Part shown: positions 52,768-60,879 of the stretch, piece after piece
Layout: the number at the start of each line of letters is the position of its first letter
How positions within the stretch are numbered: position 1 is the stretch's first letter
Source of the DNA: Curtobacterium sp. MCBA15_001
Lineage (GTDB): Bacteria > Actinomycetota > Actinomycetes > Actinomycetales > Microbacteriaceae
Direction: 5' to 3'
Assembly: GCF_001864835.1 (NCBI RefSeq)
Contig: NZ_MJGI01000027.1
Location: 302,154 to 366,153 of the forward strand
Length of the DNA stretch: 64,000 nt
Notes under the pieces: generated by a model
Told to the model about the DNA's origin: nothing
Databases searched by the model: none
Seen by the model: the letters and a program-made list of their open reading frames with translations, nothing else
Translations under genes and position numbers: made by a program

Positions 52768-53658
52768 ATGAGCCAGCTCGACAAGGACGACCCGCGGACG
52801 AAGCACGCCAGGCCGCCCTTCCCCGTGCAGACGCAGCAGGGGTCCGGTCGGGCCAGCGCGATGGACCCGCCGCCGGACCACGGCGAGACGAGCTACGTCG
52901 GGACGGGGCGCATGCCCGGCTACCGCGTGCTCGTGACGGGCGCGGACTCGGGCATCGGTCGTGCGGCTGCGATCGCGTTGGCGAAGGAGGGCGCCGACGT
53001 CGTCCTGAACGCGCTGCCCGAGGAGATCGACGACCTGGCCGAGGTCCGCGACCTGATCGCGGGCCTCGGCCGGAAGACGGTGATGCTCCCCGGGGACCTG
53101 ACCGACGAGGCCTTCTGCGTCGAACTCGTCCGGACGGCGGTCAGCGAGCTCGGCGGCCTCGACGCCCTGGTGCTCGTCGCGGGCAGCCAGCAGGTGCACG
53201 AGGACGTCGCCGAGCAGTCGACGGAGTCGTTCGACCGGACGATGAAGGTGAACCTCTACGCGATGTTCTGGCTGGTGCGCGAAGCCGTCCCGCATCTGGC
53301 TCCCGGCAGTGCGATCGTCACGACGAGCTCGGTGTCGGCGTACGAGCCGCAGGGGCGCATGATCGACTACGCGGCGACGAAGGCCGCGATCATCACCTAC
53401 ACGAACGGGCTGGCCCGCCAGCTGGCGGCGAAGGGCATCCGCGCGAACACGGTCGTCCCGGGTCCGGTGTGGACGCCGCTGCAGCCGATCAGCTACCCGG
53501 GCGACGAGATCGCGGCGTACGGGCAGGGGACCCCGTTCGGCCGTCCGGCACAGCCGGTCGAGCTCGGCAGCGCGTACGTGTACCTGGCCGGCCCGGAGTC
53601 GTCCTACACGTCGGGCACCACCCTCACCGTGGCGGGGGCGACCGGGGTGGCGCTGTGA
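52768..53658 (+). CDS. SDR family protein co-transcribed with ligD
   Basis: A 296-residue SDR, paralogue of the one at 17242: same DHGE-x-x-Y-x-G-x-GR lead-in, then VLVTGADSGIGRAAAIALAK, FCVELVRTAVSELGGLDALV and YAATK as catalytic YxxxK. The NNAG motif is replaced by VLVAGSQQ. It starts at ATG 52768 (CACCAT 7 bases upstream) and overlaps ligD by GTGA. An SDR in front of ligD has no known part in end joining; it may simply be an NAD-using enzyme or share stress regulation. Confidence 0.85.
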   Translation: MSQLDKDDPRTKHARPPFPVQTQQGSGRASAMDPPPDHGETSYVGTGRMPGYRVLVTGADSGIGRAAAIALAKEGADVVLNALPEEIDDLAEVRDLIAGLGRKTVMLPGDLTDEAFCVELVRTAVSELGGLDALVLVAGSQQVHEDVAEQSTESFDRTMKVNLYAMFWLVREAVPHLAPGSAIVTTSSVSAYEPQGRMIDYAATKAAIITYTNGLARQLAAKGIRANTVVPGPVWTPLQPISYPGDEIAAYGQGTPFGRPAQPVELGSAYVYLAGPESSYTSGTTLTVAGATGVAL

Positions 53659-56180
53659 GTCCGTCAGCGACGTCGGCCCGGCGGACCACCGTGCTCGTCG
53701 GGGACCGGACGCTCGCGCTCACCAACCTGGACAAGGTCCTGTACCCCGAGACCGGCACCACCAAGGGACGGGTGATCGAGTACTACGAGCGCGTCGCGCC
53801 GTGGATGATCCCGCACGTCAAGGACCGGCCGGTGACCCGGAAGCGGTGGGCGAACGGCGTCGACGGCAAGGTCTTCTTCGAGAAGAACCTGCCGGACTCC
53901 GCGCCCGACTGGGTGCAGCACCACACGATCCACCACTCGGAGCACGACAACGAGTACCCCGTCGTCGACGACCTGCCCACGCTGGTGTGGATGGCCCAGC
54001 AGGCCGCGCTCGAGCTGCACGTCCCGCAGTGGCGGTTCGGCCCGCGTGGGGCGCAGCACGACCCCGACCGCCTGGTGCTCGACCTGGACCCCGGCGAGGG
54101 CGTCGGGCTCGCCGAGTGCGTCGAGGTCGCGGTGGCCGCACGCCAGATCCTGCAGGGCATGGGCCTCGACCCGTACCCGGTGACCTCCGGGTCCAAGGGC
54201 ATCCACCTGTACGCGGCGCTCGACGGCCGCTCCACGACCGACCACGTCTCCGCCGTCGCCCACGAACTCGCGAAGGCGCTCGAGCAGGACATGCCGGATC
54301 TGGTCCTGTCGTCGATGAGCCGGGCGGAGCGCACGGGCAAGGTGTTCGTCGACTGGTCCCAGAACAACGGCAACAAGACCACGATCGCGCCGTACTCGCT
54401 GCGTGGCCGGCCCACGCCGACGGTGGCCGCGCCCCGGTCGTGGCAGGAGCTGACCGAGCGTGGTCTTGCCCAGCTGACGCTGGACGAGGTGCTCGAGCGC
54501 CTGCAGGACCACGGCGACCTGCTGCACCCGGTGGCCGCCGGGTCGCTGTCGGTCGGGAGGCCCGACTCCGGTCACTGGGACAGCGACCGGACCCAGCGCG
54601 CGAACGCCGCAGAGCAGCCGGGTCGCGACCGCCTCGCGGCGTACCGCGCGAAACGCGACGCGTCGAAGACGCCCGAACCGGTCCCGCAGGACGCGCCGAC
54701 GATGCGGGCGGACGGGACGCCGACGTTCGTGATCCAGGAACACCACGCGACTCGCGACCACTACGACTTCCGGCTGGAGCACGACGGCGTCCTCGTCAGC
54801 TGGGCGCTGCCGAAGGGCGAACCGACCGACCCGGGGAAGAACCACCTGGCCGTCATGACGGAGGACCACCCGCTCGAGTACGGCGCGTTCGAGGGCACGA
54901 TCCCGCACGACGAGTACGGCGGCGGGACGGTCACGCTGTGGGACGACGGCACGTACGAGCTCGAGAAGTGGCGCGAGGGCGAAGAGGTCATCGTGACCCT
55001 GCACGGTCGCACCAACGGCAACCGGCGTCTCGCCCTCCTGCACACGCGGGGTCGCGGGCGTGGTCGGGACGGCGACGAGAAGAACTGGCTCATCCACCGG
55101 ACGAAGGACCAGCCGGACCGGTCGGCCGGCGGGACCAGCGCGGCGGCGGTGGGTCGAGCCTCCCGTCAGCCCGTCGGTGGCGTCGGGGGCGAGCCGATCG
55201 CTCGGACGGCAGCGCCGGCGACCGACCCGGTCGAACGGCGCACGATGCAGGCCTCCCTCGCGAAGGGTGCGCCGGTGCTCGACGCGGCGGACTGGGCGTT
55301 CGAGATGAAGTGGGACGGCGTGCGGGCCCTGGCGACCGTCCGCGACGGCGAGGTCACGCTCCGGAGCCGGAACGGCAACGACCTGACCGCGCAGTACCCG
55401 GAGCTGCAGGAGCTCGGCGAGCGTGCGGGGGTCGATGGGGTCTTCGACGGGGAGGTGGTCGCGCTCGACGATCGCGGCCGTCCGTCGTTCCAGCTGCTGC
55501 AGAACCGGATGGGCGTGACGAAGCCGCGCGAGGTCGAGGCCGCGCGGAAGGCCACGCCGGTGCGGTTCCTGCTGTTCGACGTGCTCGAGGCGGACGGCCA
55601 CGAGCTCACCCGGCTGTCGTACGAGCGGCGACGCGAAGCGCTCGCGACGGTGGTCGAGCCCGGCGGCGTGATCGACGTGCCCGCAGCCGCATCGGGGACG
55701 CTCGAGCAGGCGGTCGAGGACTCCCGACGCGCCGGGCTCGAGGGGGTCGTCGCGAAGAAGCGGTCCTCCCGGTACGCCGAGGGGCGTCGCTCCGAGGCCT
55801 GGGTGAAGATCAAGCACCACGCCACGCAAGAGGTGGTGGTCGCCGGTTGGAAGCCGGGCAGCGGTCGTCGGGAGGGTGGCATCGGGTCGCTGCTGCTCGG
55901 CATCCCGGACGGCGACGACCTCGTCTACGTGGGCAAGGTCGGCACCGGGTTCAGCGACCGCGACCTGGACGACCTGATGCGGGTGCTCGCACCGCTGGAA
56001 CGGACGACGTCGCCGTTCGTCGACGTCCCGCGGGCCGACGCGCGCGATGCCCACTGGGTGCGCCCGGAGCGCGTCGGCGAGGTCGAGTTCGCCGAGTGGA
56101 CCGGGGACGGACGCCTGCGCCAGCCGTCGTGGCGCGGGTGGCGCACGGACAAGGCCCCCGAGGACGTCACCCGCGAGTGA
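53655..56180 (+). CDS. ligD: Multifunctional DNA ligase D (Pol-PE-Lig)
   Basis: An 841-residue enzyme. Residues about 1-300 form the primase-polymerase domain (LTNLDKVLYPETGTTKGRVI, catalytic LVLDLDPGEGV); about 340-500 is the phosphoesterase domain (FVIQEHHATRDHYDFRLEHD, GTIPHDEYGGGTV); about 520-841 is the ATP ligase domain with the nucleotidyl-lysine K552 in FEMKWDGVR and KIKHHATQEVVVAGWKPG. This order matches mycobacterial LigD. It works with Ku in non-homologous end joining. The GTG start is coupled to the SDR stop. Confidence 0.95.
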   Translation: MSPSATSARRTTVLVGDRTLALTNLDKVLYPETGTTKGRVIEYYERVAPWMIPHVKDRPVTRKRWANGVDGKVFFEKNLPDSAPDWVQHHTIHHSEHDNEYPVVDDLPTLVWMAQQAALELHVPQWRFGPRGAQHDPDRLVLDLDPGEGVGLAECVEVAVAARQILQGMGLDPYPVTSGSKGIHLYAALDGRSTTDHVSAVAHELAKALEQDMPDLVLSSMSRAERTGKVFVDWSQNNGNKTTIAPYSLRGRPTPTVAAPRSWQELTERGLAQLTLDEVLERLQDHGDLLHPVAAGSLSVGRPDSGHWDSDRTQRANAAEQPGRDRLAAYRAKRDASKTPEPVPQDAPTMRADGTPTFVIQEHHATRDHYDFRLEHDGVLVSWALPKGEPTDPGKNHLAVMTEDHPLEYGAFEGTIPHDEYGGGTVTLWDDGTYELEKWREGEEVIVTLHGRTNGNRRLALLHTRGRGRGRDGDEKNWLIHRTKDQPDRSAGGTSAAAVGRASRQPVGGVGGEPIARTAAPATDPVERRTMQASLAKGAPVLDAADWAFEMKWDGVRALATVRDGEVTLRSRNGNDLTAQYPELQELGERAGVDGVFDGEVVALDDRGRPSFQLLQNRMGVTKPREVEAARKATPVRFLLFDVLEADGHELTRLSYERRREALATVVEPGGVIDVPAAASGTLEQAVEDSRRAGLEGVVAKKRSSRYAEGRRSEAWVKIKHHATQEVVVAGWKPGSGRREGGIGSLLLGIPDGDDLVYVGKVGTGFSDRDLDDLMRVLAPLERTTSPFVDVPRADARDAHWVRPERVGEVEFAEWTGDGRLRQPSWRGWRTDKAPEDVTRE

Positions 56181-56327
56181 GCGCGCACGCGGCAGCATGC
56201 GTGCGCATCGGCTCCGCTGGAGGCGAACTTCCGTCCCCCGTGGACGGCTCGGGTGGGGGACGAATCTGTCTGCCCCCTGGTGCGAGCGCCGTGGACTGTT
56301 ACGTTCGCCGGGACGGAAGGAGACCGG

Positions 56328-56501
56328 ATGAGCGCGAGCGACGCCCTGCCACCGTCCGACGCGGATGGAGCCCCCGCACCGACCCCGACCGGGGTGTCCG
56401 CACCACCTGCTCCGGACACGACGACCACGACGACCACGATGACCCGGGCCGACGCCGAGGTCACGTACGCCGACTTCCTCGGCGACCAGGTCGAGGACTG
56501 A
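56328..56501 (+). CDS. 57-residue protein with a strong ribosome site
   Basis: A 57-residue acidic protein: an Ala/Pro-rich start (MSASDALPPSDADGAPAPTP), a run of seven threonines, and a conserved-looking end MTRADAEVTYADFLGDQVED. AAGGAG six bases before the ATG is among the best Shine-Dalgarno sites in the window; a -10-like TACGTT at 56300-56305 would give a short leader. The long hairpin at 56514 follows at once, so it is a single-gene unit. No homologue recognised; it could be a regulatory or secreted small protein. Confidence 0.6.
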   Translation: MSASDALPPSDADGAPAPTPTGVSAPPAPDTTTTTTTMTRADAEVTYADFLGDQVED

Positions 56502-56513
56502 GGCGAGGTCCCG

Positions 56514-56552
56514 GGCGGTCCGTGCGCCGGATCAGGGGACGCACGGACCGCC
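56514..56552 (+). terminator. 13-bp-stem terminator
   Basis: GGCGGTCCGTGCG (56514-56526) and CGCACGGACCGCC (56540-56552) are perfect inverted copies with a 13-base loop, 12 bases after the small gene's stop. Confidence 0.75.
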
Positions 56553-56703
56553 GTCGAAGCGCCGTGACCGGTCGTTCAGGGATGCCCGATCACGGCGCGC
56601 TCGTCCCACCTGCGACCATGCAGGTGGTAGGCACGTACTGAAGACGAACCCACCTCGGGATTCGTCACGCACGACTTCGCACCCGAACACCCGAGAGGCC
56701 ACC

Positions 56704-57264
56704 CTGACCGAGCAGCACCGGCAGCTCGCGTCCCTGTCGGACGCCTCGCTCGTCGAGCGTTCGGCCGACGGCGACGCGGCCGCGTTCGGCGTCCTGATCC
56801 GACGCTACGGACCACTGATGCGGGCGTACGCGGCGCGCATCCTCGGGTACGGCGACGGCGAGGCCGACGACGCCGTACAGGAGGCAGCGCTGCAGGCGTG
56901 GCAACGGATCGACCGCGTCGAGGACCCGGACCGCGTCCGGACGTGGCTGTTCCGGATCGCGGCGAACAAGGCGCTCGACCGGTTGCGGCGTCGGCACCCG
57001 CACCTCGACCTGGAGGCCGTGCCCGACCTGGCAGCGGACCGTTCCGTCGACCAGGTGGTCGAGACGCGGATGCAGGCCGACGCGCTGGCCAGGGTGGTGC
57101 GGAACCTGCCGGACGCGCAGCGAGCAGTCTGGGTGATGCGCGAGGTCGGGGCGGCCTCGTACGCCGAGATCGCGGAGCAGACCGGGATGTCGGCAGCGGC
57201 CGTCCGGGGGTCCCTGGCACGGGCCAGGCGCACGGTGCTCGAGCGGATGGAGGGGTGGCGATGA
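56704..57264 (+). CDS. ECF sigma factor with a probable CTG start
   Basis: A 186-residue ECF sigma factor if read from CTG 56704. Region 2 includes LVERSADGDAAAFGVLIRRY and DDAVQEAALQAWQRIDRVED, WLFRIAANKALDRLRRR; region 4 is LPDAQRAVWVMREVGAASYA with the HTH IAEQTGMSAAAVRGSLARAR. No in-frame ATG or GTG exists between the CTG and the ATG at 56818, which would delete the conserved first helix of region 2. GAGAGG lies five bases before the CTG. Either a CTG start is used or the true G was misread. It overlaps the next gene by ATGA. Confidence 0.85.
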   Translation: MTEQHRQLASLSDASLVERSADGDAAAFGVLIRRYGPLMRAYAARILGYGDGEADDAVQEAALQAWQRIDRVEDPDRVRTWLFRIAANKALDRLRRRHPHLDLEAVPDLAADRSVDQVVETRMQADALARVVRNLPDAQRAVWVMREVGAASYAEIAEQTGMSAAAVRGSLARARRTVLERMEGWR

Positions 57265-57839
57265 CCGACGACGGCGACGACCGCTACGGCGCCTTCACGC
57301 TCGAGGACCTCACCGCGTACCTCGACACCGGCCGTGACCCCGTCCGCGACGACATCGAGGCCGACGATGTCGCGGTGGACGCCCTGCGCCGACTCGAACG
57401 CCTGCGACAGGCGTCTGCGGACCTGCTCGACGCCGACGTCCGCGCGGCCGGGCACGCTGACGACGGCTGGATCGCGGGCGTCCTGGCGAGCATCCGGACC
57501 ACCGCGCACGCCGGTCGTGACGTGCCGGTCCCGGACCCGGATCCCGCCGCGCACCTGGTCGTGACCGAGGGTGCACTGCGCGGCGTGGTCCGGTCGCTCG
57601 GGGACGCGGTGCCCGGGGTGCTCGTCCGCCGTACGCGGTTCTCGGGCGACGTGACGGTCCTCGGCGCCGAGATCGACGTCGAGGTGACCATCGCCGCCGC
57701 TGCGGACGCGCCGATCCACGATCGTGCCGAGGCGCTGCGGTCGGTGGTCCGGTCCGCCCTGGACGAGCACGCGCCGTTCGTGGTGCGCTCGCTCACCGTG
57801 CGGGTGGCCGACGTGCTGGACCCGGGGAGCGCATCGTGA
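57261..57839 (+). CDS. Asp23-like domain protein, partner of the sigma factor
   Basis: A 192-residue protein. Residues about 1-65 are helical and acidic (FTLEDLTAYLDTGRDPVRDD); the C-terminal domain, about 100-190, resembles the Asp23/Gls24 fold (LRGVVRSLGDAVPGVLVRRT, IDVEVTIAAAADAPIHDRAE, VRSALDEHAPFVVRSLTVRV). Start overlaps the sigma gene as ATGA and its stop overlaps the next gene as GTGA. Sigma factor plus Asp23-like proteins is a common actinobacterial envelope-stress arrangement; this one has no membrane helix. A role as anti-sigma cannot be excluded. Confidence 0.65.
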   Translation: MTDDGDDRYGAFTLEDLTAYLDTGRDPVRDDIEADDVAVDALRRLERLRQASADLLDADVRAAGHADDGWIAGVLASIRTTAHAGRDVPVPDPDPAAHLVVTEGALRGVVRSLGDAVPGVLVRRTRFSGDVTVLGAEIDVEVTIAAAADAPIHDRAEALRSVVRSALDEHAPFVVRSLTVRVADVLDPGSAS

Positions 57840-58165
57840 CGGGGGACCCCCGCGTGCTCTCCCGCACCCTGACCCGGGCGGTCCTCGAGGTCGAGGGCGT
57901 CCGGTCCGTGATCCCGCCCGGCCCGAGCCTGGCGGTGCTGGTGCGCGACGTCCGGTCGGTGCTCGACCTGCCCCGCGGTGGTGGCGCCGTCCTGGTGGAG
58001 GACCGCGCCGAGGGGCTCCGTGTCCGGGTCGTCGTGGCCGTCGACAGTGACGTCCCCGCGGTCCGGACGGTGCGGGCCGTGCGCGACGCGGTGGCGTCGG
58101 TCGTCCTCGACACCATCGGGGTGCGTCCCGCGTCGGTGACGGTCCGCGTCGTCGAGATCGCCTGA
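57836..58165 (+). CDS. Asp23/Gls24-like small protein
   Basis: A 109-residue protein with the same alternating pattern as the preceding C-terminal domain: LTRAVLEVEGVRSVIPPGPS, then VVVAVDSDVPAVRTVRAVRD and VASVVLDTIGVRPASVTVRV. This fits an Asp23-like domain without extras. The GTG at 57836 overlaps the previous stop, so the three genes form one translationally coupled operon. Likely an envelope-stress partner. Confidence 0.65.
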   Translation: MTGDPRVLSRTLTRAVLEVEGVRSVIPPGPSLAVLVRDVRSVLDLPRGGGAVLVEDRAEGLRVRVVVAVDSDVPAVRTVRAVRDAVASVVLDTIGVRPASVTVRVVEIA

Positions 58166-58203
58166 CGCGGCCCCGGGGCGTTGCCGCGCGGCCTCGCGCG
58201 TGC

Positions 58204-58383
58204 TCAGGCGGCGGGGGCGGGGCCGTCTGCGGGCTCGGCGTGGTCGGCGACCGGCAGGTCCTCGTCGACCAGGTCGTCCTCCTCGGGCTCGATGACCTCG
58301 GCGGCTGCGGCCTTGGCGTCGTCGATCGCCTGCTGCGACTCGTGCAGGAGTCGGTCGTCCCCGGTGTTCGCGTGTTCGCTCAT
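58204..58383 (-). CDS. Small acidic protein
   Basis: A 59-residue protein, mostly helical and strongly acidic (AAAEVIEPEEDDLVDEDLPV), ending in Ala/Pro. TAACAT lies 7 bases before the ATG at 58383, a good leaderless -10 that falls inside the end of the upstream isomerase gene. Ten bases separate it from that gene. Function unknown. Confidence 0.6.
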   Translation of the reverse strand: MSEHANTGDDRLLHESQQAIDDAKAAAAEVIEPEEDDLVDEDLPVADHAEPADGPAPAA

Positions 58384-58393
58384 GGCCCGGATG

Positions 58394-59335
58394 TTACGCG
58401 GGCGCACCTGAACCGGTCTGCCGCCGCGGCCGCTGCGTGGGTTCGAAGTCCACGGCCGACGTCGGCGCCGGCGACGACGGCATCACCGGCAGCGCAGGGG
58501 TCCCGAAGGCGTCGGCAGCGTCGAGCACCGCCCGGGTCGCGGCAGCAGCGAGGCGGAGTGCATCGCGGACCGGCAGTGCACGGTGTGCGGGTGTCCGGAC
58601 CTCGACGCCCCACGGTTCGTCATGACCGAGTTCCCGGACGGTGCGGATGAACCCCGGCACGTCCCAGGCTCCGGCACCGGGCAGGTACCGCGCCGAGCGG
58701 GACTCCTCGGCCAGGGTCATGCCGCTCGGGGTCGACAGCAGCCCGTCGCTCAGCTCGACGGCAGCGAGGGTCCCCGGCGCGATGCCCTGGCGGATGGAGC
58801 CCAGGGTGGACCCACCGCGCAGGGCGTGCATCATGTCGAGCACCAGCCCACCGGCGCCGGCGGTCGTGATGAAGCGCGAGGCCCGTTCGACCGTCGGCAG
58901 GTTCGACCACGGCTCCGGCTCGAGCACCAGCTGCGCGCCCACCGCCTCGGTCTGCCGTGCCAGTGCCACCCAGTCCTCGAGCATCGCCGTCGGGGAGATG
59001 CCGGGCAGGGAGACGTCGGCACGCGCCACCACCTGCCACGCCCGGAGCGACGCCGCGGCTTCGAGGATGACGCCCCGCTCGGCCTCCGACCCGGTCGTGC
59101 GGCTCGGACACGTCCACCAGTTCCCCAGCGTGCCGAGCTGCACCCAGACGATCCCGGCGTCGTCGAGCATCCGTCGCAGCGCCGCGAAGCCGATCGTCGA
59201 CCGGACCTCGTGCAGGTCGTCGAGCGCGAGGGAGATCCCCGCGAACCCGGCGTCACCGACCGCGCGCACGCGCTCGTGGATCGGTTCGTCGCCGTCCCAG
59301 GTCCAGGACGTCGCCAACAGGTCGTGTTCCAGCAC
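58394..59335 (-). CDS. Sugar phosphate isomerase/epimerase-like TIM barrel
   Basis: A 313-residue (alpha/beta)8 protein of the xylose-isomerase-like family. LLATSWTWDGDEPIHERVRA begins the barrel; metal-type carboxylates are seen in LVLEPEPWSNLPTVERASRF, LVLDMMHALRGGS and WGVEVRTPAHRALPVRDALR. The GTG at 59335 has AGAGG seven bases upstream. The substrate is unknown: inositol, tagatose or similar sugars are possible. The tail (QRPRRQTGSGAPA) is disordered. It is followed by the small acidic gene. Confidence 0.85.
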   Translation of the reverse strand: MLEHDLLATSWTWDGDEPIHERVRAVGDAGFAGISLALDDLHEVRSTIGFAALRRMLDDAGIVWVQLGTLGNWWTCPSRTTGSEAERGVILEAAASLRAWQVVARADVSLPGISPTAMLEDWVALARQTEAVGAQLVLEPEPWSNLPTVERASRFITTAGAGGLVLDMMHALRGGSTLGSIRQGIAPGTLAAVELSDGLLSTPSGMTLAEESRSARYLPGAGAWDVPGFIRTVRELGHDEPWGVEVRTPAHRALPVRDALRLAAAATRAVLDAADAFGTPALPVMPSSPAPTSAVDFEPTQRPRRQTGSGAPA

Positions 59336-59500
59336 GTCGCACCTCTTCTCCGGTGCGCGCGCGGCGGTCGCCCTCGACCCCGCCGACACCGATCAGGACG
59401 TCGCCCTGACACGACGTCACCGCCAGGTGTACGCCCCGTGGCTCGGAACGCACACAGCGCCCGGCAACACCCGCGTCATCTGGCCGTCCGTCGGAGCGAC

Positions 59501-60184
59501 TCAGACCAGGCGTGTGTGCACGGTGCCCACCCCGGCGATGTCCCCGCGCACGTCCGCGCCACGAGCCAGCATGCCGACGCCCTCGGGTGTCCCGGTCATG
59601 ACGAGGTCGCCGGGCTCGAGGCGCACGGCCCGGGACAGCTCCGCGATCACCTCGGCGACCGACCAGATCTGGTCGGCCAGGTCACCGTGCTGTCGGCGCT
59701 CGCCGTCCACCGTCAGTTCCACCACGCCGTGTGTCGGGTCGACCTCGGCGGCGGGGACGAGCGTCCCGATCGGGGCCGAGGCGTCGAAGCCCTTCGCCAT
59801 GTCCCACGGCCGCCCGAGCCGCTTCGCGTCGGCCTGCAGGTCCCGCCGCGTCAGGTCGAGTCCGACGGCGTAGCCCCAGACGTGGTCGAGCGCGGTCGCG
59901 ACGGGGACGTCCGCTCCGCCCGTGCCGATCGCGACGACGAGTTCGACCTCGTGTTCGAGGCGGTCCGTCATCGTCGGGTACGGCGTGTCCGCACCGTCAG
60001 TGACGACCGCGTCGGCCGGCTTCGTGAAGAAGAACGGCGGCTCGCGGTCCGGGTCGTGCCCCATCTCGCGCGCGTGCGCCGCGTAGTTCCGGCCGACGCA
60101 GAACACCCGGCGGACCGGGAAGCGCCCGCCGGTCGTCGTCGGGACGGTCGGGAGGAGCGGGGCCGGGATCACGAGGTCGGTCAC
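59501..60184 (-). CDS. Fumarylacetoacetate hydrolase family protein
   Basis: A 227-residue FAH-type hydrolase of the short group (fumarylpyruvate/acylpyruvase-like). VFCVGRNYAAHAREMGHDP is the N-terminal motif; DRLEHEVELVVAIGTGG carries the metal-binding glutamates, followed by WGYAVGLDLTRRDLQADAKR, GRPWDMAKGFD and TGTPEGVG. It likely cleaves C-C bonds of an oxo-acid. CACGCT lies 6 bases before the GTG at 60184. Confidence 0.9.
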   Translation of the reverse strand: MTDLVIPAPLLPTVPTTTGGRFPVRRVFCVGRNYAAHAREMGHDPDREPPFFFTKPADAVVTDGADTPYPTMTDRLEHEVELVVAIGTGGADVPVATALDHVWGYAVGLDLTRRDLQADAKRLGRPWDMAKGFDASAPIGTLVPAAEVDPTHGVVELTVDGERRQHGDLADQIWSVAEVIAELSRAVRLEPGDLVMTGTPEGVGMLARGADVRGDIAGVGTVHTRLV

Positions 60185-60250
60185 GACCCCAGCGTGCCAG
60201 ACCCCGGCACGCCAGAACGCAGCGTGCCAGACCCAGCCTGGGCGTGACGG

Positions 60251-60463
60251 TCAGTCCGCGTACGACGCCTCGGCCTTGAGCGCTCGGGCCCGCGCGCGTT
60301 CCTGCCGTTCCCGCCACTCGGTCCGCGCTTCCTCGAGTTCCTGCTCCGCGTTCTGGGCGCGCAGCATCGGACCGTAGTGCGTGCTCGCGAGCAGGGGTGG
60401 AGTCGTCATCTCGAGGACGTCGAGCCATCGTTTGAAGGCCTTGTCACTCAGGTCGGAGATCAT
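60251..60463 (-). CDS. Small helical protein paired with 60444
   Basis: A 70-residue protein: DKAFKRWLDVLEMTTPPLLA then a long charged helix (EQELEEARTEWRERQERARA) and an Ala/Glu tail, probably a coiled coil. GAAGGGA six bases before the ATG at 60463 is its ribosome site. Its first 20 bases overlap the end of the upstream membrane protein gene, so both are coupled. I do not recognise it. Confidence 0.6.
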   Translation of the reverse strand: MISDLSDKAFKRWLDVLEMTTPPLLASTHYGPMLRAQNAEQELEEARTEWRERQERARARALKAEASYAD

Positions 60464-60791
60464 CGTCGTCCCTTCTGCGTTGCGTTGCCGGATCGGTCTC
60501 TCGACGCTCGAGTTCGCGCAGCACCCAGTTGTCGTCCTCGGTCACCCATCGTCGTGTGGTCAGCGCGTGGACCATCAGCGATGCGGCCGCGTTCGCGTCC
60601 TCGTCGCTGCAGAGTGCCCGGTCGGCGATCCAGGCCCAACGCTGCCACCACTGGTCGCGGTGCGCCAAGAACTCCGTATTCCGCCGCATCGCGCGCCCCT
60701 CGCGCAGGGTCACGACGGTCGCGCCGACCGCCGCGCACGCGCTCACCACCGACACCACGACGCCCGCCCACCCGATCCACGCTCCGTCCAT
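60444..60791 (-). CDS. Single-helix membrane protein of unknown function
   Basis: A 115-residue protein. The N-terminal helix WIGWAGVVVSVVSACAAVGA is followed by a charged, Trp-rich cytosolic part (HRDQWWQRWAWIADRALCSD) and a terminal arginine/aspartate-rich end (PATQRRRDDDDLRPE). CACGCT lies 6 bases before the ATG at 60791. It heads a two-gene operon with the small coiled-coil protein. Function unknown. Confidence 0.62.
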   Translation of the reverse strand: MDGAWIGWAGVVVSVVSACAAVGATVVTLREGRAMRRNTEFLAHRDQWWQRWAWIADRALCSDEDANAAASLMVHALTTRRWVTEDDNWVLRELERRETDPATQRRRDDDDLRPE

Positions 60792-60879
60792 GCCGACAGC
60801 GTGGCCGGACCGACGGCACCACCGATCGTCCGGCGGCCGACCTGTGGACGGCGAGCAGGGCCTCCAGGATGTGGAGGAG

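Noticed and set aside
53664..56198. 844-codon minus-strand frame opposite ligD
   Set aside because: Antisense shadow of a conserved three-domain enzyme.
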